64,000 nt of DNA from Pachypanchax playfairii (Eukaryota; Chordata; Actinopteri; Cyprinodontiformes; Aplocheilidae). The stretch covers positions 593,169 through 657,168 of the forward strand of contig SSNP01000136.1 of NCBI GenBank assembly GCA_006937955.1. Direction: 5' to 3'. Within the stretch, counting starts at the first letter, position 1. Each line of letters opens with the position of its first letter. Shown here piece after piece: positions 12,488 to 23,229 of this stretch. The translations under genes were made by a program, and so were the position numbers. Under the pieces are notes generated by a model, which made no database searches, was not told where the DNA came from, and was given only the letters and a program-made list of their open reading frames with translations.

Positions 12488-13927
12488 TTACACATCAGTC
12501 AGTTTTCCTGTATATGATTCTGTTTGAATCACGTTTTGATGTGTCAGGATCTCCAAGTCGTCGCTTCCCTGATAGGACTCAGTTTTTGAAAGCGACTGGT
12601 TACTTTTTATGGAGTCACTTTCCCCTAAAGAGGGCTGCGGCTCCGGGTGCCCGCATGTCACATGGATGTACTGAACGTTTTCCTCCTCTTCATTCTCTCT
12701 GTGGTAGAAATAGTTGAAATTCGAAACAATAACAGGAACAGGCAGAGCTATGGTCAGCACTCCGGCGATGGCGCACAAAGACCCAACGAATTTCCCCCCA
12801 ATGGTGGAGGGATACATGTCTCCGTAACCCACTGTGGTCATTGTCACCACAGCCCACCAAAACGCATCAGGGATACTTGAAAATGCAGTCTCGGGATCTT
12901 CCACTTCAGCAAAATAAACCGAGCTGGAGAATAAAACCACCCCAATGAGCAGGAAAAATATGAGCAGCCCCAGCTCCCTGAGGCTGGCGTGAAGAGTTTG
13001 ACCAAGAATCTGCAGACCCTTGGAGTGTCTGGAGAGTTTGAAAATCCTGAAGACACGAACCAAACGGATGACCCTTAGTATGGCCAAAGAGGCGGCTTGC
13101 TGACTGCTGCCCTGATGCTCCGCCAGATCAAGGCCCAGGGTAATGAAATATGGTGCTATGGCCACCACGTCAATCAGGTTCATAATGTTTTTAAAGAAAG
13201 CTGCTTTACTGGGACAAGATAAAAACCTCATGCTGAACTCAAATGAGAACCACACAATACAAAGTGTCTCCACCATGAAAAAGGGATCTGTGAAAGGACT
13301 GGGCGTTTTGCTTTGAACACTTCCATTGGCGTGAGTCTCGATTTCTGGGGGCACCTCTCGAAACTCGGGCAAAGTCTCTAAGCAGAATATAACAATGGAT
13401 ATCAAAATAACCATAACTGACACGATGGCGATTGTCCGCGCGGGTCCCGAGCTCTCTGGATATTCAAACAGGAGCCATAGCTGACGTTGGAACTCGTTGG
13501 AGGGCAGAGGACGATCCTCCTCTTTGGTCAGACCCTCGTCCACTTTGTACGTCTCTATGACTTCATCGTCAAGCTCATAAAACTTTATTTCCTCCAGGAA
13601 AATATCCACAGGGACACTCACAGGCCTTCTGAGCCTTCCTCCTGACTGGTAATAATAGAGAATGGCATCAAAACTCGGTCTGTTCCTGTCAAAGAAATAT
13701 TCATTCCTCAGAGAGTCAAAGAAGCGTGTCCTCTTTCGCGGATCTCCCAGAAGCGTGGTAGGAAAGCGGGTAAGGGTTTTCAGCTGCGTCTCAAAGCGCA
13801 GGCCTGAGATGTTAATGACCACCCTCTCGCTGCACTCCTGGTCTGCTGGTTCCAAGTCTGCAGCATCTTGCAACAAAGCAGTGACCACCACAGTCTCTTC
13901 GTTACTGTCCTGAGACACCACGGTCAT
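12488..13927 (-). CDS. kcna6: Kv1.6 voltage-gated potassium channel alpha subunit
   Basis: This intronless frame encodes 479 residues. T1 is at about 33-132, S1 at 165-186, S2 about 216-237 and S3 about 248-268. The S4 region follows SLAILRVIRLVRVFRIFK (280-297) with its regular arginines. The selectivity filter is TVGYGD (365-370), followed by M371 and Y372, a tyrosine at the external TEA position. The S6 PVP hinge is at 396-398. N201 in NGS is a probable S1-S2 glycosylation site, and the protein ends in KLTDV, a class I PDZ ligand. Kv1.6 identity is supported by FLEEIKFYEL after T1 and by QYIHVTCGHPEP in the C-terminus, which resembles the mammalian Kv1.6 QYTHVTCGQPAP. It is shorter than human Kv1.6 (529 residues) because the N-terminus and the S1-S2 loop lack the acidic and glycine-rich insertions. 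It lies 3.8 kb upstream of kcna1 on the same strand, matching the human KCNA6-KCNA1 order. Some S3 and S3-S4 residues (VVAIAPYFITLGLDLAE) are less usual, but no key residue is missing. Confidence 0.92.
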   Translation of the reverse strand: MTVVSQDSNEETVVVTALLQDAADLEPADQECSERVVINISGLRFETQLKTLTRFPTTLLGDPRKRTRFFDSLRNEYFFDRNRPSFDAILYYYQSGGRLRRPVSVPVDIFLEEIKFYELDDEVIETYKVDEGLTKEEDRPLPSNEFQRQLWLLFEYPESSGPARTIAIVSVMVILISIVIFCLETLPEFREVPPEIETHANGSVQSKTPSPFTDPFFMVETLCIVWFSFEFSMRFLSCPSKAAFFKNIMNLIDVVAIAPYFITLGLDLAEHQGSSQQAASLAILRVIRLVRVFRIFKLSRHSKGLQILGQTLHASLRELGLLIFFLLIGVVLFSSSVYFAEVEDPETAFSSIPDAFWWAVVTMTTVGYGDMYPSTIGGKFVGSLCAIAGVLTIALPVPVIVSNFNYFYHRENEEEENVQYIHVTCGHPEPQPSLGESDSIKSNQSLSKTESYQGSDDLEILTHQNVIQTESYTGKLTDV

Positions 13928-16340
13928 CTTTTTACCCCTCTGAGGGTAAATCCGTCACTCACCTCCTTGGTGTTTTCCTCCTGCCCTTTTGCCCGCACGT
14001 CCTTCTAAATCTTTCTCTCATGCGATCCTCCAAATTAAACTAAAGCCCCCCCACCCCTGCTTTTTTTTCTCCACCAGCAGAAGATTATTTTCCGTTTTTT
14101 TCGTTTTGATATCCAAAGTCGTTTGGCTGTTGTTTGTTTACACCACCCTCTTGTCAGATTAGAGCCTCTGAACTGACAACTTTGAGTAGAGCACACAGAT
14201 CTCCACTTGCATAAGGCTCCAGAAGGCTATCATATTCACACCGTTTTAAACTCCCAAAGCCCTCCCCATGTTGGAAGGCCAAATGACACTTGCTGCTCCT
14301 GCTGCTGTCCCTCTCAGATACATTTATTCCCAGATAACCAAAAAAGTACTTCTCAATTCCATTCTCCTTTTTTTTTTCTTTTTACAACATGTCTCTTCCA
14401 TGTCCTTAGATGTGTTTGACACAGAAGATCCAGAGTTGATTTCAGCTTTGGGGTCTACTCAGGAATGGAGGTCCTCTCCTTGCAATTCCTTCATTCATGA
14501 AATCATGGGGTTATTCTTGTCTCATGAGGAACCTCCAAGACCCAGACCATGTCCAGTTTGTATCACAGAATCCAGAGAATGAAGTTAAGAATCCAGATGA
14601 ATACAGCATTAAGATTAAGTTACAATGAGCTTCATCCTATTTTATGCAGCTGCATAAAATGTGCATTTTGAAATAAACAGGATGAAATAACCCGATTGCC
14701 CTGAAGTTCAAAGCCTTGTGTTAGGAGGGGCCATCACACTGAGCCAGTGGAAACTGCTGGCTTGACTGACACCTGAGTAGTGGGAGAGGACAGAGCCTTC
14801 ATGAAGCCAAAGCCAAAATAACATTCATCCACTTTAAAGGGCTCAGTTGTAAAACTTCCATAAGACAAGTTGGCTATTCCCAACAATCTCTGTTGGATTT
14901 TTGATTATAGACAGAATGCTAAAATGTTTTAAAGATTTGGCTCTGGGGTACACAATAAGCTCCTCCATATTTGCACCATTGTGATCTAATTATAGATCAG
15001 TTTTTGTTTTGAACTTTTGCTGCGTTCATGAAGCTCTGTGTCAAACACCACAAGAACAATAATACCACAGGGTGTTAATCAGGGCGACTCAAACTAATGT
15101 GGATGCTTTGCATTAATGTGCAGATCTCAACTCAACATAAAATATTTATAACCACAGACAGTAATTTTTTTTATAGTCATATGGAAATTATTCAAATTTT
15201 TAAGCATATGTTGTAAGTATTAGAATTTACATTACTAAAAAAGACCCTGGATTTTACAGTCAAGTATCAGTTTCAGGCCTCGGAGCCACCTGCTGCTATT
15301 ATATATTAGCAGGTAGCATGCACAACATGTGTGTGTGGGGGGTGTGTAGGGTGGGCAATCACAGAGAAGTGTCACAGTTTGACTGTCTCCAAGGGAACAA
15401 ACAAAAACAAACAAACTGACACCAGCCAGGACCCCTCCCCCCAGTCAGGTTCTATTCTGTGACATCTTGCTAATCACTTTAATTTGCATTCATCAGTGAT
15501 AATTTCAATCTCATACTTAAAGTAATCATTTGAGTTTATTTTTAACCTCTCTGGGGGCTGTTACATGTTTTTGTTATTGTCAGGCTCCTTTAAATATATA
15601 TAAATATGAGTTCTATATTACTTAGAAGATACGACTTTATAGAAATACAGTACATGCGACTGCATGTTCTGAGACAAAGTCTAAGGGACACATGCCGTAA
15701 AGCTGGCAGGGAGCACAATTGCTGACAGTAAGGAGCCTCCCATCGTTATTAATGGCTTGACCTATGAAGGCAGGAGACCCCCTCACCCTCCAGAAACAAG
15801 ATACTGTGTATTAACTCACAGCAACAGAACGTCTGCTTTCTAACCAGTCAGTCATTTTCTTTACCTGCTTGTTCCTGTTCAGGGTCATGAGGAGCTGGTG
15901 TCCCTCTCCAGTGATCATTGGGCAAGAGGTGGGGTCACACCTGGACAGGTCACCAGTCTTTCACAGGCTTTCTAATTATTCTCTCAAAAAGATTTAAGTA
16001 AGTGAAAAAGAGTTGGATGTCATTGTTGTGATTTTTTGTTATTTTCATTAGAATGAAGGATATATTGATAAGTAGAGATATGCTGCTCTGACCATCACAA
16101 CAGGAAACAATCCAAAAATCCCAGTGAGATGAAAGGATTTTTTTTTTATAAACACAACTTTATTTATATACAAAGAACAAACTTGCTGTCATAATTATAA
16201 GCATCTTTCCTTTATTGCATTTGATCTTCTTTATCTAAATATAAGCAGGTTGAGTTTCCTTCCCAACCCATTTCAGAGATGAGGTAATCACAGTAGCAAC
16301 TTGTGTCAGCAGCTGTCTTTGGCTTTCACCTCTTAGAGAA
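13928..16340. other. 5' flank of kcna6 and intergenic
   Basis: Immediately upstream of the kcna6 start, on the minus strand, TTTACCCTCAG lies 12 bases before the ATG and could be a splice acceptor for a leader exon; GTGAGT also occurs near 13962 but is too close to pair with it. The rest is AT-rich. About 15860-15975 is a piece of a common teleost repeat (see separate entry). No gene is recognised. Confidence 0.35.
15860..15975 (+). repeat. Fragment of a common teleost interspersed repeat
   Basis: The text reads 'TTCTTTACCTGCTTGTTCCT', then a GGTCATGAGGAGCTGG phrase and 'GGACAGGTCACCAGTCTTTC'. This matches the widely dispersed fish repeat whose consensus runs through a 'GGGTCGCGGGGGGCTGGAGC'-like block. 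Other parts of the same repeat occur at 34375-34595 and 50620-50745. Recognised from memory, so the family name is left open. Confidence 0.5.
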
Positions 16341-16354
16341 ACCCAGGCTGAGGA

Positions 16355-16359
16355 TTTAC

Positions 16360-16418
<59 letters not shown>

Positions 16419-16692
16419 TTGTATTTCTGACCTCCTGGGGACCCGTTTACTATCTTTCTGGGGTCCGAGGGTTCTTGTGGGGACCGAAGCCTGGTCCCCA
16501 TGAGGGGGACTCCCCTTTTTAGGGTTAGGGGTTAGGTTTATAGGTATGGTGTGAATAGAGTTTTAGTTAGTCTTAGGGTTAGTTATAGATCAGTAATGGT
16601 TAAGGTTAGGAAAAGGGTTTGGGTTAGGTATAAATCTAGTTACTAAAATCAATGGAAGTCAATGGACGGTCCCCATAAGGATAACAAAACAC

Positions 16693-16767
<75 letters not shown>

Positions 16768-17037
16768 TTCTGTCCTCCTGGGGGCCCGTTTACTATCTTT
16801 CTGGGGTCCGAGGGTTCTTGTGGGGACCGAAGCCTGGTCCCCATGAGGGGGACTCCCCTTTTTAGGGTTAGGGGTTAGGTTTATAGGTATGGTGTGAATA
16901 GAGTTTTAGTTAGTCTTAGGGTTAGTTATAGATCAGTAATGGTTAAGGTTAGGAAAAGGGTTTGGGTTAGGTATAAATCTAGTTACTAAAATCAATGGAA
17001 GTCAATGGACGGTCCCCATAAGGATAACAAAACACAC

Positions 17038-17100
<63 letters not shown>

Positions 17101-17383
17101 TGTGTTTCTGAGCTCCTGGGGACCCGTTTTCTGACTTTTACTATCTTTCTGGGGTCCGAGGGTTATTGTGGGGACCGAAGCCTGGTCCCCATGAGGGGGA
17201 CTCCCCTTTTTAGGGTTAGGGGTTAGGTTTATAGGTATGGTGTGAATAGAGTTTTAGTTAGTCTTAGGGTTAGTTATAGATCAGTAATGGTTAAGGTTAG
17301 GAAAAGGGTTTGGGTTAGGTATAAATCTAGTTACTAAAATCAATGGAAGTCAATGGACGGTCCCCATAAGGATAACAAAACAC

Positions 17384-17434
<51 letters not shown>

Positions 17435-17737
17435 TTGTATTTCTGACCTCCTGGGGACCGGTTTTCTATCTTTCTGGGGTCCGAGGGTTCTTGTGGGGAC
17501 CGAAGCCTGGTCCCCATGAGGGGGACTCCCCTTTTTAGGGTTAGGGGTTAGGTTTATAGGTATGGTGTGAATAGAGTTTTAGTTAGTCTTAGGGTTAGTT
17601 ATAGATCAGTAATGGTTAAGGTTAGGAAAAGGGTTTGGGTTAGGTATAAATCTAGTTACTAAAATCAATGGAAGTCAATGGACGGTCCCCATAAGGATAA
17701 CAAAACACACTTGTGTGTGTGTGTGTGTGTGTGTGTG
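16355..17737 (+). repeat. Four tandem copies of a TIR element carrying (TG)n
   Basis: Four head-to-tail units start at about 16362, 16693, 17038 and 17385, spaced about 326-347 bp. A fifth (TG)n stub at 17711-17739 closes the array. Each unit is a (TG)15-40 tract, then a nearly identical core of about 285 bp, then AAAACACAC. The core begins GGGTTTGTATTTCTGACC..GGGGACC and ends GGTCCCCATAAGGAT..AAAACACAC, so its termini are imperfect inverted repeats. An internal hairpin, TGGGGACC..GGTCCCCA, lies near 16479-16502. The core has several irregular TTAGGG-like steps. Copies differ mainly in (TG)n length and in a short indel before ACTATCTTTC, implying recent expansion. No coding potential: valine-cysteine frames here are (TG)n artefacts. 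Confidence 0.8.
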
Positions 17738-18040
17738 TAGTAGTAGTAAATCTAGTAGTAGTAAAGTAGTAGTAAGTAGTAAACTAAGTAAACTAAGTAG
17801 TAAATCTCACATAAAATTTGCATGTCAGATAGACTTTGAACAACCAGGATCCATCTTATGTTAAAAATCTTATTGTTCCATATGTTTCTAACAGAACACT
17901 TTGCTCTCAGACTGCAGGTCTGCTTGTGGTTTCTGGAGTTTCTAAAAGTAGAATGGGAGGAAGAACTTTCAGTTATCAGACTCCTCTCCTGTGGAACCAG
18001 CTTCCACTTTTAATCCGTGAAGCAGACACCTTGTGTAGCT
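17738..18040 (+). mobile_element. 3' tail of an L2-type LINE
   Basis: After a (TAG)n-like stretch at 17738-17800, a frame at 17836-18040 reads like the C-terminal end of an L2/Maui reverse transcriptase polyprotein: RTLCSQTAGLLVVSGVSKSR, then TPLLWNQLPLLIREADTLCS and FK. The 5' part of the LINE is missing, the usual 5'-truncated state. At 18041 the LINE is interrupted by a TTAAAGAGGCC element. Confidence 0.7.
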
Positions 18041-18641
18041 TTAAAGAGGCCATTTCATATACATTTCAGGACTTTGTGGTTATTTCTTAAGTATTAACCA
18101 TTAATATGAAACATTTTATATCTAAAAAACGTCAGGAAACACTTATTAACAGACCTTTCAATATGTCTGCTTTAAAATTCGGGTGGTTCCGGCTCCTTCC
18201 ATCAGGCTGTTTCGGCTGCTTCGTCAGCAGCTCGTTCATATTCATTGTTCAAATTTGCTGGACTCTGATTGGCTAACAAACTAGGCTATGAGAGCAAAGA
18301 ATACTGTTTCCTGCCCCGCTGTGCATGGCAACGTCGGACGTCATGTCTTCCTGTTTGCTACGTTATGCTACAGCTTTTTAGCCAGCAGCATGCTAGGCGT
18401 GGTTTCAACTGTGGGAGCTGCCGAAAACTAACAAACAAAGGAGTTGTGACGAAACAGATACAGGCCGTTTGGACTCGGGAGAAATCGGGTATTATCGCCA
18501 CCTGTGTAGTTTAAGAGATTAAAACGGAAAGAGAAGTTGTTGAACCTGTTTTCACACTATGAAGGTAAGAACACCTGTGGAGCTAAAATATTCAACAGAA
18601 ACCTCAGAAAAACCGTTTTTAATGGAAGGGCCTCTTCAAGA
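18041..18641 (+). mobile_element. TTAA-flanked non-autonomous DNA element, copy A
   Basis: It begins TTAAAGAGGCCATTTC and ends AATGGAAGGGCCTCTTcaa, so the ends are inverted repeats (GAGGCC/GGCCTC) next to TTAA; the right TTAA is mutated in this copy. The interior has a CGTGGTTTCAACTG block and, near the right end, CTATGAAGGTAAGAACACC, an ATG followed at once by a consensus splice donor. This looks like the promoter and first exon of a larger autonomous element. Three related copies are at 18649-19214, 42903-43390 and 43391-43946. Confidence 0.7.
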
Positions 18642-18648
18642 ATAGACT

Positions 18649-19214
18649 TAAAAAGGCCATTTCACACAAATTTCATGACTTTGTGGTTATTAAGTATTAA
18701 TCTGTAATATGAAACATTTTATATCTAAAAACATTAGGAAACACTGATTTGCAGACCTTTCAATCTCTCTGCATCAAAATTTGGCTGGTTTCGTCAGGCT
18801 TCGGGCAGCAACTCATTAATATTCATTATTCAAATTTGCTGGACTCAGATTGGCTAACAAACTAGCCTATGAGAGCAAGGTATACTGTTTCCTGCCCCAC
18901 AGCGCATGGCAACAGCAGACGTAGTTTCTTCCGGTTTGTTACGTCTTATGCTACAGCTTTTAGCCAGCAGCTTGCTAGGCGTGGTTTCAACTGCGGGAGC
19001 TGCCGAATACTAACGAGCAAAGGAGTTGTGACGAAACAGATACAGGCCGTTCGAACTCGGGTTTTATCGCCACCTGCGTAGTTGAAGAGATAAAAACTAA
19101 AAGAGAAGGGGTTGACCTGTTTTCACACCCACTATGAAGGTAAGAACACCTGTGGAGCTAAAATATTCAACAGAAACCTCAGAAACAACATTTTTAATGG
19201 AATGTCCTCTTTAA
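18649..19214 (+). mobile_element. TTAA-flanked non-autonomous DNA element, copy B
   Basis: Direct tandem neighbour of copy A, separated by about 8 bases. It starts TTAAAAAGGCCATTTCACAC and ends AATGGAATGTCCTCTTTAA. The interior is alignable by eye with copy A along its whole length, including the CTATGAAGGTAAGAACACC segment at about 19132-19150. Substitutions and small indels throughout indicate moderate age. Confidence 0.7.
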
Positions 19215-20350
19215 AACTTTTTGCACAATCCTATAGTCAGGGTGCTGCAGCTACAGATTCTACAGATCTCCGCTCTGTGTTTTAACAGTTCTGTTCAGAA
19301 TTGTCTCTTTGTTCTGAGCTTTCCTTAATGCTAAAGCTTCATTAGCATTGTAAACATTTTATTTTTGCTTTCCTTTCATTGTCAAAGGTCCAGAGCTCAT
19401 TAACATGTACATGGATCAAAGTAAGGAAAAATCAGAGTGTCATGTTTTTTAACACTGAGAACAGGACTCTGAATCAAGCTGCAGACTCCAGACCAAGGGA
19501 CAACAGGAGGTGATTTACAACGAGGTTTTAACAACACTCAGTTCAACAGTCACAGTTAAAAGATGGATAAAACAAGTCTGCTTCAGCAGGTTCAGCGGGA
19601 GCGGGCACAGCTGTGCAGGCAGCAGCGGTGAATACTGAGCAGATGGAGGAGAGGAGAGGTTAGTAACGTCACTTCTTCCTGGATGAGTGATATTGAACGG
19701 TGTGAGGCTTACTGTTTGCTAGGTTGCAGGAGTCCACGGGGAGCAAGCAGGTGCCAGTAGGCTGAGGCTGGCGTGTGAGTGCTGGTAGAGGGCGGACAGA
19801 CTGACTCAGAGGTTAACAGGTGGATCCTGGGAGCTGGAGGAATGGTGCAGAGGCAGGCCAGAAGAGGTGGAGAGCGAAACAGGGTGGAGACCGGTGTGGG
19901 AACCGTCTCTGGAGCGATCCTGGACGGAGGCGGTGTGAGAACCGCCGAGGAGGTCCGGGATGGGGACAAAAGCAGCCTGAGAGCTGCCAGAAACAGAGGC
20001 TAGACCCAGGGAGGACCACGGTGTGGAAACTGGGGCACGAGGAAGGTCCAGCTGGGAGAGTCCTAGGAAGGAGCACAGGGTATGGTTGACACAAACACTT
20101 CAGGCACAGCAAGCAGCGAATGTATTTCTTTCAAATGAAGCTTTGACCATCTACCACAAACAGAGTGGAACAATCTGGTGCCTGCTCTCTGCCACCACTC
20201 CTCTCTTAAGCTCAGAGGCGGATGATGGAACTGGATCCACCTGTCGATGACAGCTGCCACGCCCCTGAAAACACAGGTGAAAACACTCACACGCGCACAG
20301 CAGAATGACACCTGACACAGAGAAGGTTTGGGACACATTTTAGACCCTGC
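19215..20350. other. Intergenic with a GC-rich block
   Basis: About 19700-20090 is unusually G-rich on the plus strand (GGAGGCGGTGTGAGAACCG, GGTCCGGGATGGGGAC and similar phrases). Open frames overlap on both strands there, as expected from composition bias; none has a recognisable domain. It may be an old GC-rich repeat or a decayed minisatellite. The sequence on either side shows nothing I recognise. Confidence 0.35.
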
Positions 20351-20354
20351 TGTT

Positions 20355-20355
20355 A

Positions 20356-20398
<43 letters not shown>

Positions 20399-20702
20399 TT
20401 GTATTTCTGACCTCCTGGGGACCAGTTTCCTGACATTTACTATCTTTCTGGGGTCCGAGGGTTCTTGTGGGGACCGAAGCCTGGTCCCCATGGGGGGGAC
20501 TCCCCTTTTTAGGGTTAGGGGTTAGGTTTATAGGTATGGTGTGAATAGAGTTTTAGTTAGTCTTAGGGTTAGTTATAGATCAGTAATGGTTAAGGTTAGG
20601 AAAAGGGTTTGGGTTAGGTATAAATCTAGTTACTAAAATCAATGGAAGTCAATGGACGGTCCCCATAAGGATACCAAAACACACTTGTGTGTGTGTGTGT
20701 GG
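20355..20702 (+). repeat. Fifth copy of the TIR + (TG)n element
   Basis: A single unit 2.6 kb from the tandem array, in the same orientation. It opens with (TG)n at about 20357-20395, then GGGTTTGTATTTCTGACCTC, and ends with AAAACACAC and a short (TG)n at 20685-20702. It keeps the longer form of the early core (TTTCCTGACATTTACTATC), like the third tandem unit. Two or three substitutions separate it from the tandem copies. Confidence 0.8.
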
Positions 20703-20844
20703 TGTTTTCCTTCTTTTGTTTTTGTGCCAGTCTTTTGGTCTTAGATCCAGTCCAGTAAAGAAAAAAAGTATGTTTATAAGTGAGCAGACTGACAATCCCA
20801 CAGGCTGGAAAAAATCATGTCAAATAAAGACATTTTCATCATGT

Positions 20845-20915
20845 TCCATAATGTTGCTAAAATTTGGAACATTCTGAATCAAAGTGATGCAGAAACATTA
20901 GTTTATCTGTTTATC
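20845..20915 (+). mobile_element. Small L2 LINE fragment
   Basis: About 70 bases (AATGTTGCTAAAATTTGGAA, then CATTCTGAATCAAAGTGATG and onward) align by eye with 33811-33875 of the larger L2 copy in this window. It has no neighbouring LINE sequence that I can recognise. Confidence 0.5.
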
Positions 20916-23229
20916 CTTTTATTTCACATAGCTAAAAAAAGTCAGTGATAAAAAGAGTTTTTTTACATTAAAAAATAGCATGATTGAAAAATTAATTGTA
21001 GAAAAATGATAAATATCATGAACATAAGGAATCGTATCACCAACTACTGCATACTGTGTGCGCCTCCAGAATTTCCAGGCAGGTTTGACAAGCTATGTCA
21101 AATTTTTTCACTACATTGTACATCAGGACAGATAAGATACCTTTTCATTTAACAGAGAGAAAACCCTGTTGGAAGGCTCTTCCATTTCAGTTTGAACTTT
21201 AAACAACTTGAGACCAGCGGGAACTTTGATATTAATATGACAACTATGCCAAGTAAAACTGGACAAATAAAAATGATGTGCTTTTGCCACATCCCTATAC
21301 TGGAATTCTGATAAAGTGCTGCTATTCTTAGTTTAAAGGTGACAGAGTGTTAATAATCCATCTGAAGCCCACACCATGGGGTGACTTCGTAACACACATT
21401 TTAAGCCTTACTCATCATCCAGAGAACATGGCAAAGACTTGAAGATTGTGCAGCTGCATCTAATTATTACTGAGAAAGTTTGTAAGTGGGCCTAAGCTAT
21501 GTTTATACCCTCCCCATCGCTCGCTCTTCAAATTAACATAGCACACAGATTGATCACTCTGAAGTGTCCGAGCCCAGGGCTTCCACGCAGGAAAGTTGAT
21601 ATCCCGGCCCAGCTACTTGTCACTTCTTGCATTTTGATAGCTACCAATTTTAGCCTGGTGTCATCTGAAGTTGATGTTCATGTTTTTGCTGATTGGCAAT
21701 GAGGCATGCGGCAATACATGAAACTGAATATCTCAGGGCAGGGCTCCTTGGAATTATCTCTGACCATCTCATCCCACACCTACCTCGGATTAAGATTTCA
21801 CTCCTTGATCAAGCCTTTCCCTTTTTTAGCAGACAGTGTTGTCCAAATTCAAGGGTGGGAACAACTGCAGGAGGGATCATTTCACAGGAGGTCCACCTAT
21901 AGGTTTTTATTCAAACATGGCTTCAAATGTCTTCAAGTTAACTCTTTTACTGAAAACTGTGTTTGTTGTTGACCTTCATTAGAATCAGAGCATATCTTTT
22001 CTTTAAATTTGACACTGCTAGCATAAAACAACTCTTATCTCAAAATTTTCAAAGTGGCTCATGTAAACCAATTTTACATTACTTGTTATTGCCAGCAAAA
22101 ATATAAGGTTAACCCCTGGTTTCCACCGCACGCGTTACTGAAGCAGCACGTCTTGCTCGCGTATTCTGCTGCTTGGCCCTTTCCACTGGATGGTATCAGA
22201 CACGTAGCAGCAGGGAAGCAGCTGTCACAGAAAGAGCACGAAGTCACACGAGATTAGCAAAATCACACACAAAATCATAATGTAATTCTGTGTTATAAAT
22301 TCAATAGCAAAAAAACATTAAAATGCTTTTTAATTGCATTTTTTTAGATTAGAGTTGTTTTAAGACAGCAATCCCTTTAGTGACTCACTGTTAGCTTGTC
22401 AGTCTGTTCAGAATCTGTTTCTCCAAAATGAGGTCATTCAAAGAGCTACGTGTTGTTCTGTTTGCGCACGAAGCGGTACAGTCGATAATGCTGCTGGAAT
22501 TACAAATTTTATCCTTCTCAGCAGCAGCACTGCAGGTGCTCTCCATGTCCGAAATGTGCGTAAGCCAGGTTCTTAGTCAACTTAAAGTTGTGCACATTTT
22601 TCCGCTACGTTTTTTTTATTAATCCCAAAGTTTGCGTGGAAAGTTGCTTACGCAGTTTTCCGACCCCGTTTTGTGCCTAAGCAAGCTTTATAAATGAGAT
22701 CCCTGATCTGTCATTTACTTCCCAAATAGAGAGTGAATACTTCCCTGGGTATTGCCTCATTTTCCAATATTCTGACTGGTTTAAAAGTTCAAAATAGGGT
22801 TTCTTGAAATTTAAATGTGATTAGTGTTAGAAAGCAGTAAGGCATCATCAAAAAAGCTATTGTTGATGTCAGTCAAACTGTTTTCAGTGTTGTAAATCTG
22901 GAAACAATGAAAAAAACGACAAGTTTAACTAAAATAATGACTGATCATTGATTGTTTTAAGTAGAGTAAACGTAAACCTGAGTAACAACAGGAAATGGAT
23001 CATTTTAGCAGTTTTTTCCTCTTCAATTTTTTGGGAATTTCTGCAGCAGAATGACACTAACATTACAAAGAGGTTGAGCTTCCTGTGGGAACTGATTGCA
23101 GTACCAGAATTCACTTCACATGGCGAGGCTGGTGCTTCTCTCCAGTAGCATCTGATATCTGATATTTTGTTAATGTTTTACATATATATATACAGTATAT
23201 ACTGTATATAAAAATTCCCCTCTCGCCAC
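20916..23229. other. Intergenic with one Harbinger-derived fragment
   Basis: AT-rich sequence with no gene recognised. 22450-22709 is a Harbinger-type fragment (separate entry). About 22110-22210 (CCGCACGCGTTACTGAAGCA and onward) may be another dispersed repeat. 23180-23210 is a TATATACAGTATATACTGTA palindromic AT microsatellite that follows the 3' end of the LINE beginning at 23230. Confidence 0.4.
22450..22709 (+). mobile_element. Harbinger-type MITE fragment (right end)
   Basis: It ends GCTTTATAAATGAGATCCCT, matching the right terminal repeat of the Harbinger element at 28713-31329 (TTTATAAATGAGACCCCTG). The 260 bases before it, starting near TTTGCGCACGAAGCGGTACA, match 55045-55305 closely. 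The left terminal repeat is absent in both copies. Confidence 0.6.

Noticed and set aside
12514..13913. Open frames on the plus strand and in other phases across kcna6
   Set aside because: They are shadows of the Kv1.6 coding sequence.
16303..17538. Open frames made of alternating valine-cysteine or threonine-histidine
   Set aside because: They are translations of (TG)n/(CA)n tracts within the tandem repeat units, not genes.
16500..17720. Interstitial telomere array
   Set aside because: TTAGGG-like steps are irregular (GGGTTAGGGGTTAGG, AGGGTTAG, GTTAGGAAAAGGG) and belong to the dispersed element core rather than to a perfect (TTAGGG)n run.
16355..17739. CRISPR-like array (regular repeats)
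   Set aside because: Spacing near 340 bp, (TG)n 'spacers' and the eukaryotic context rule it out.
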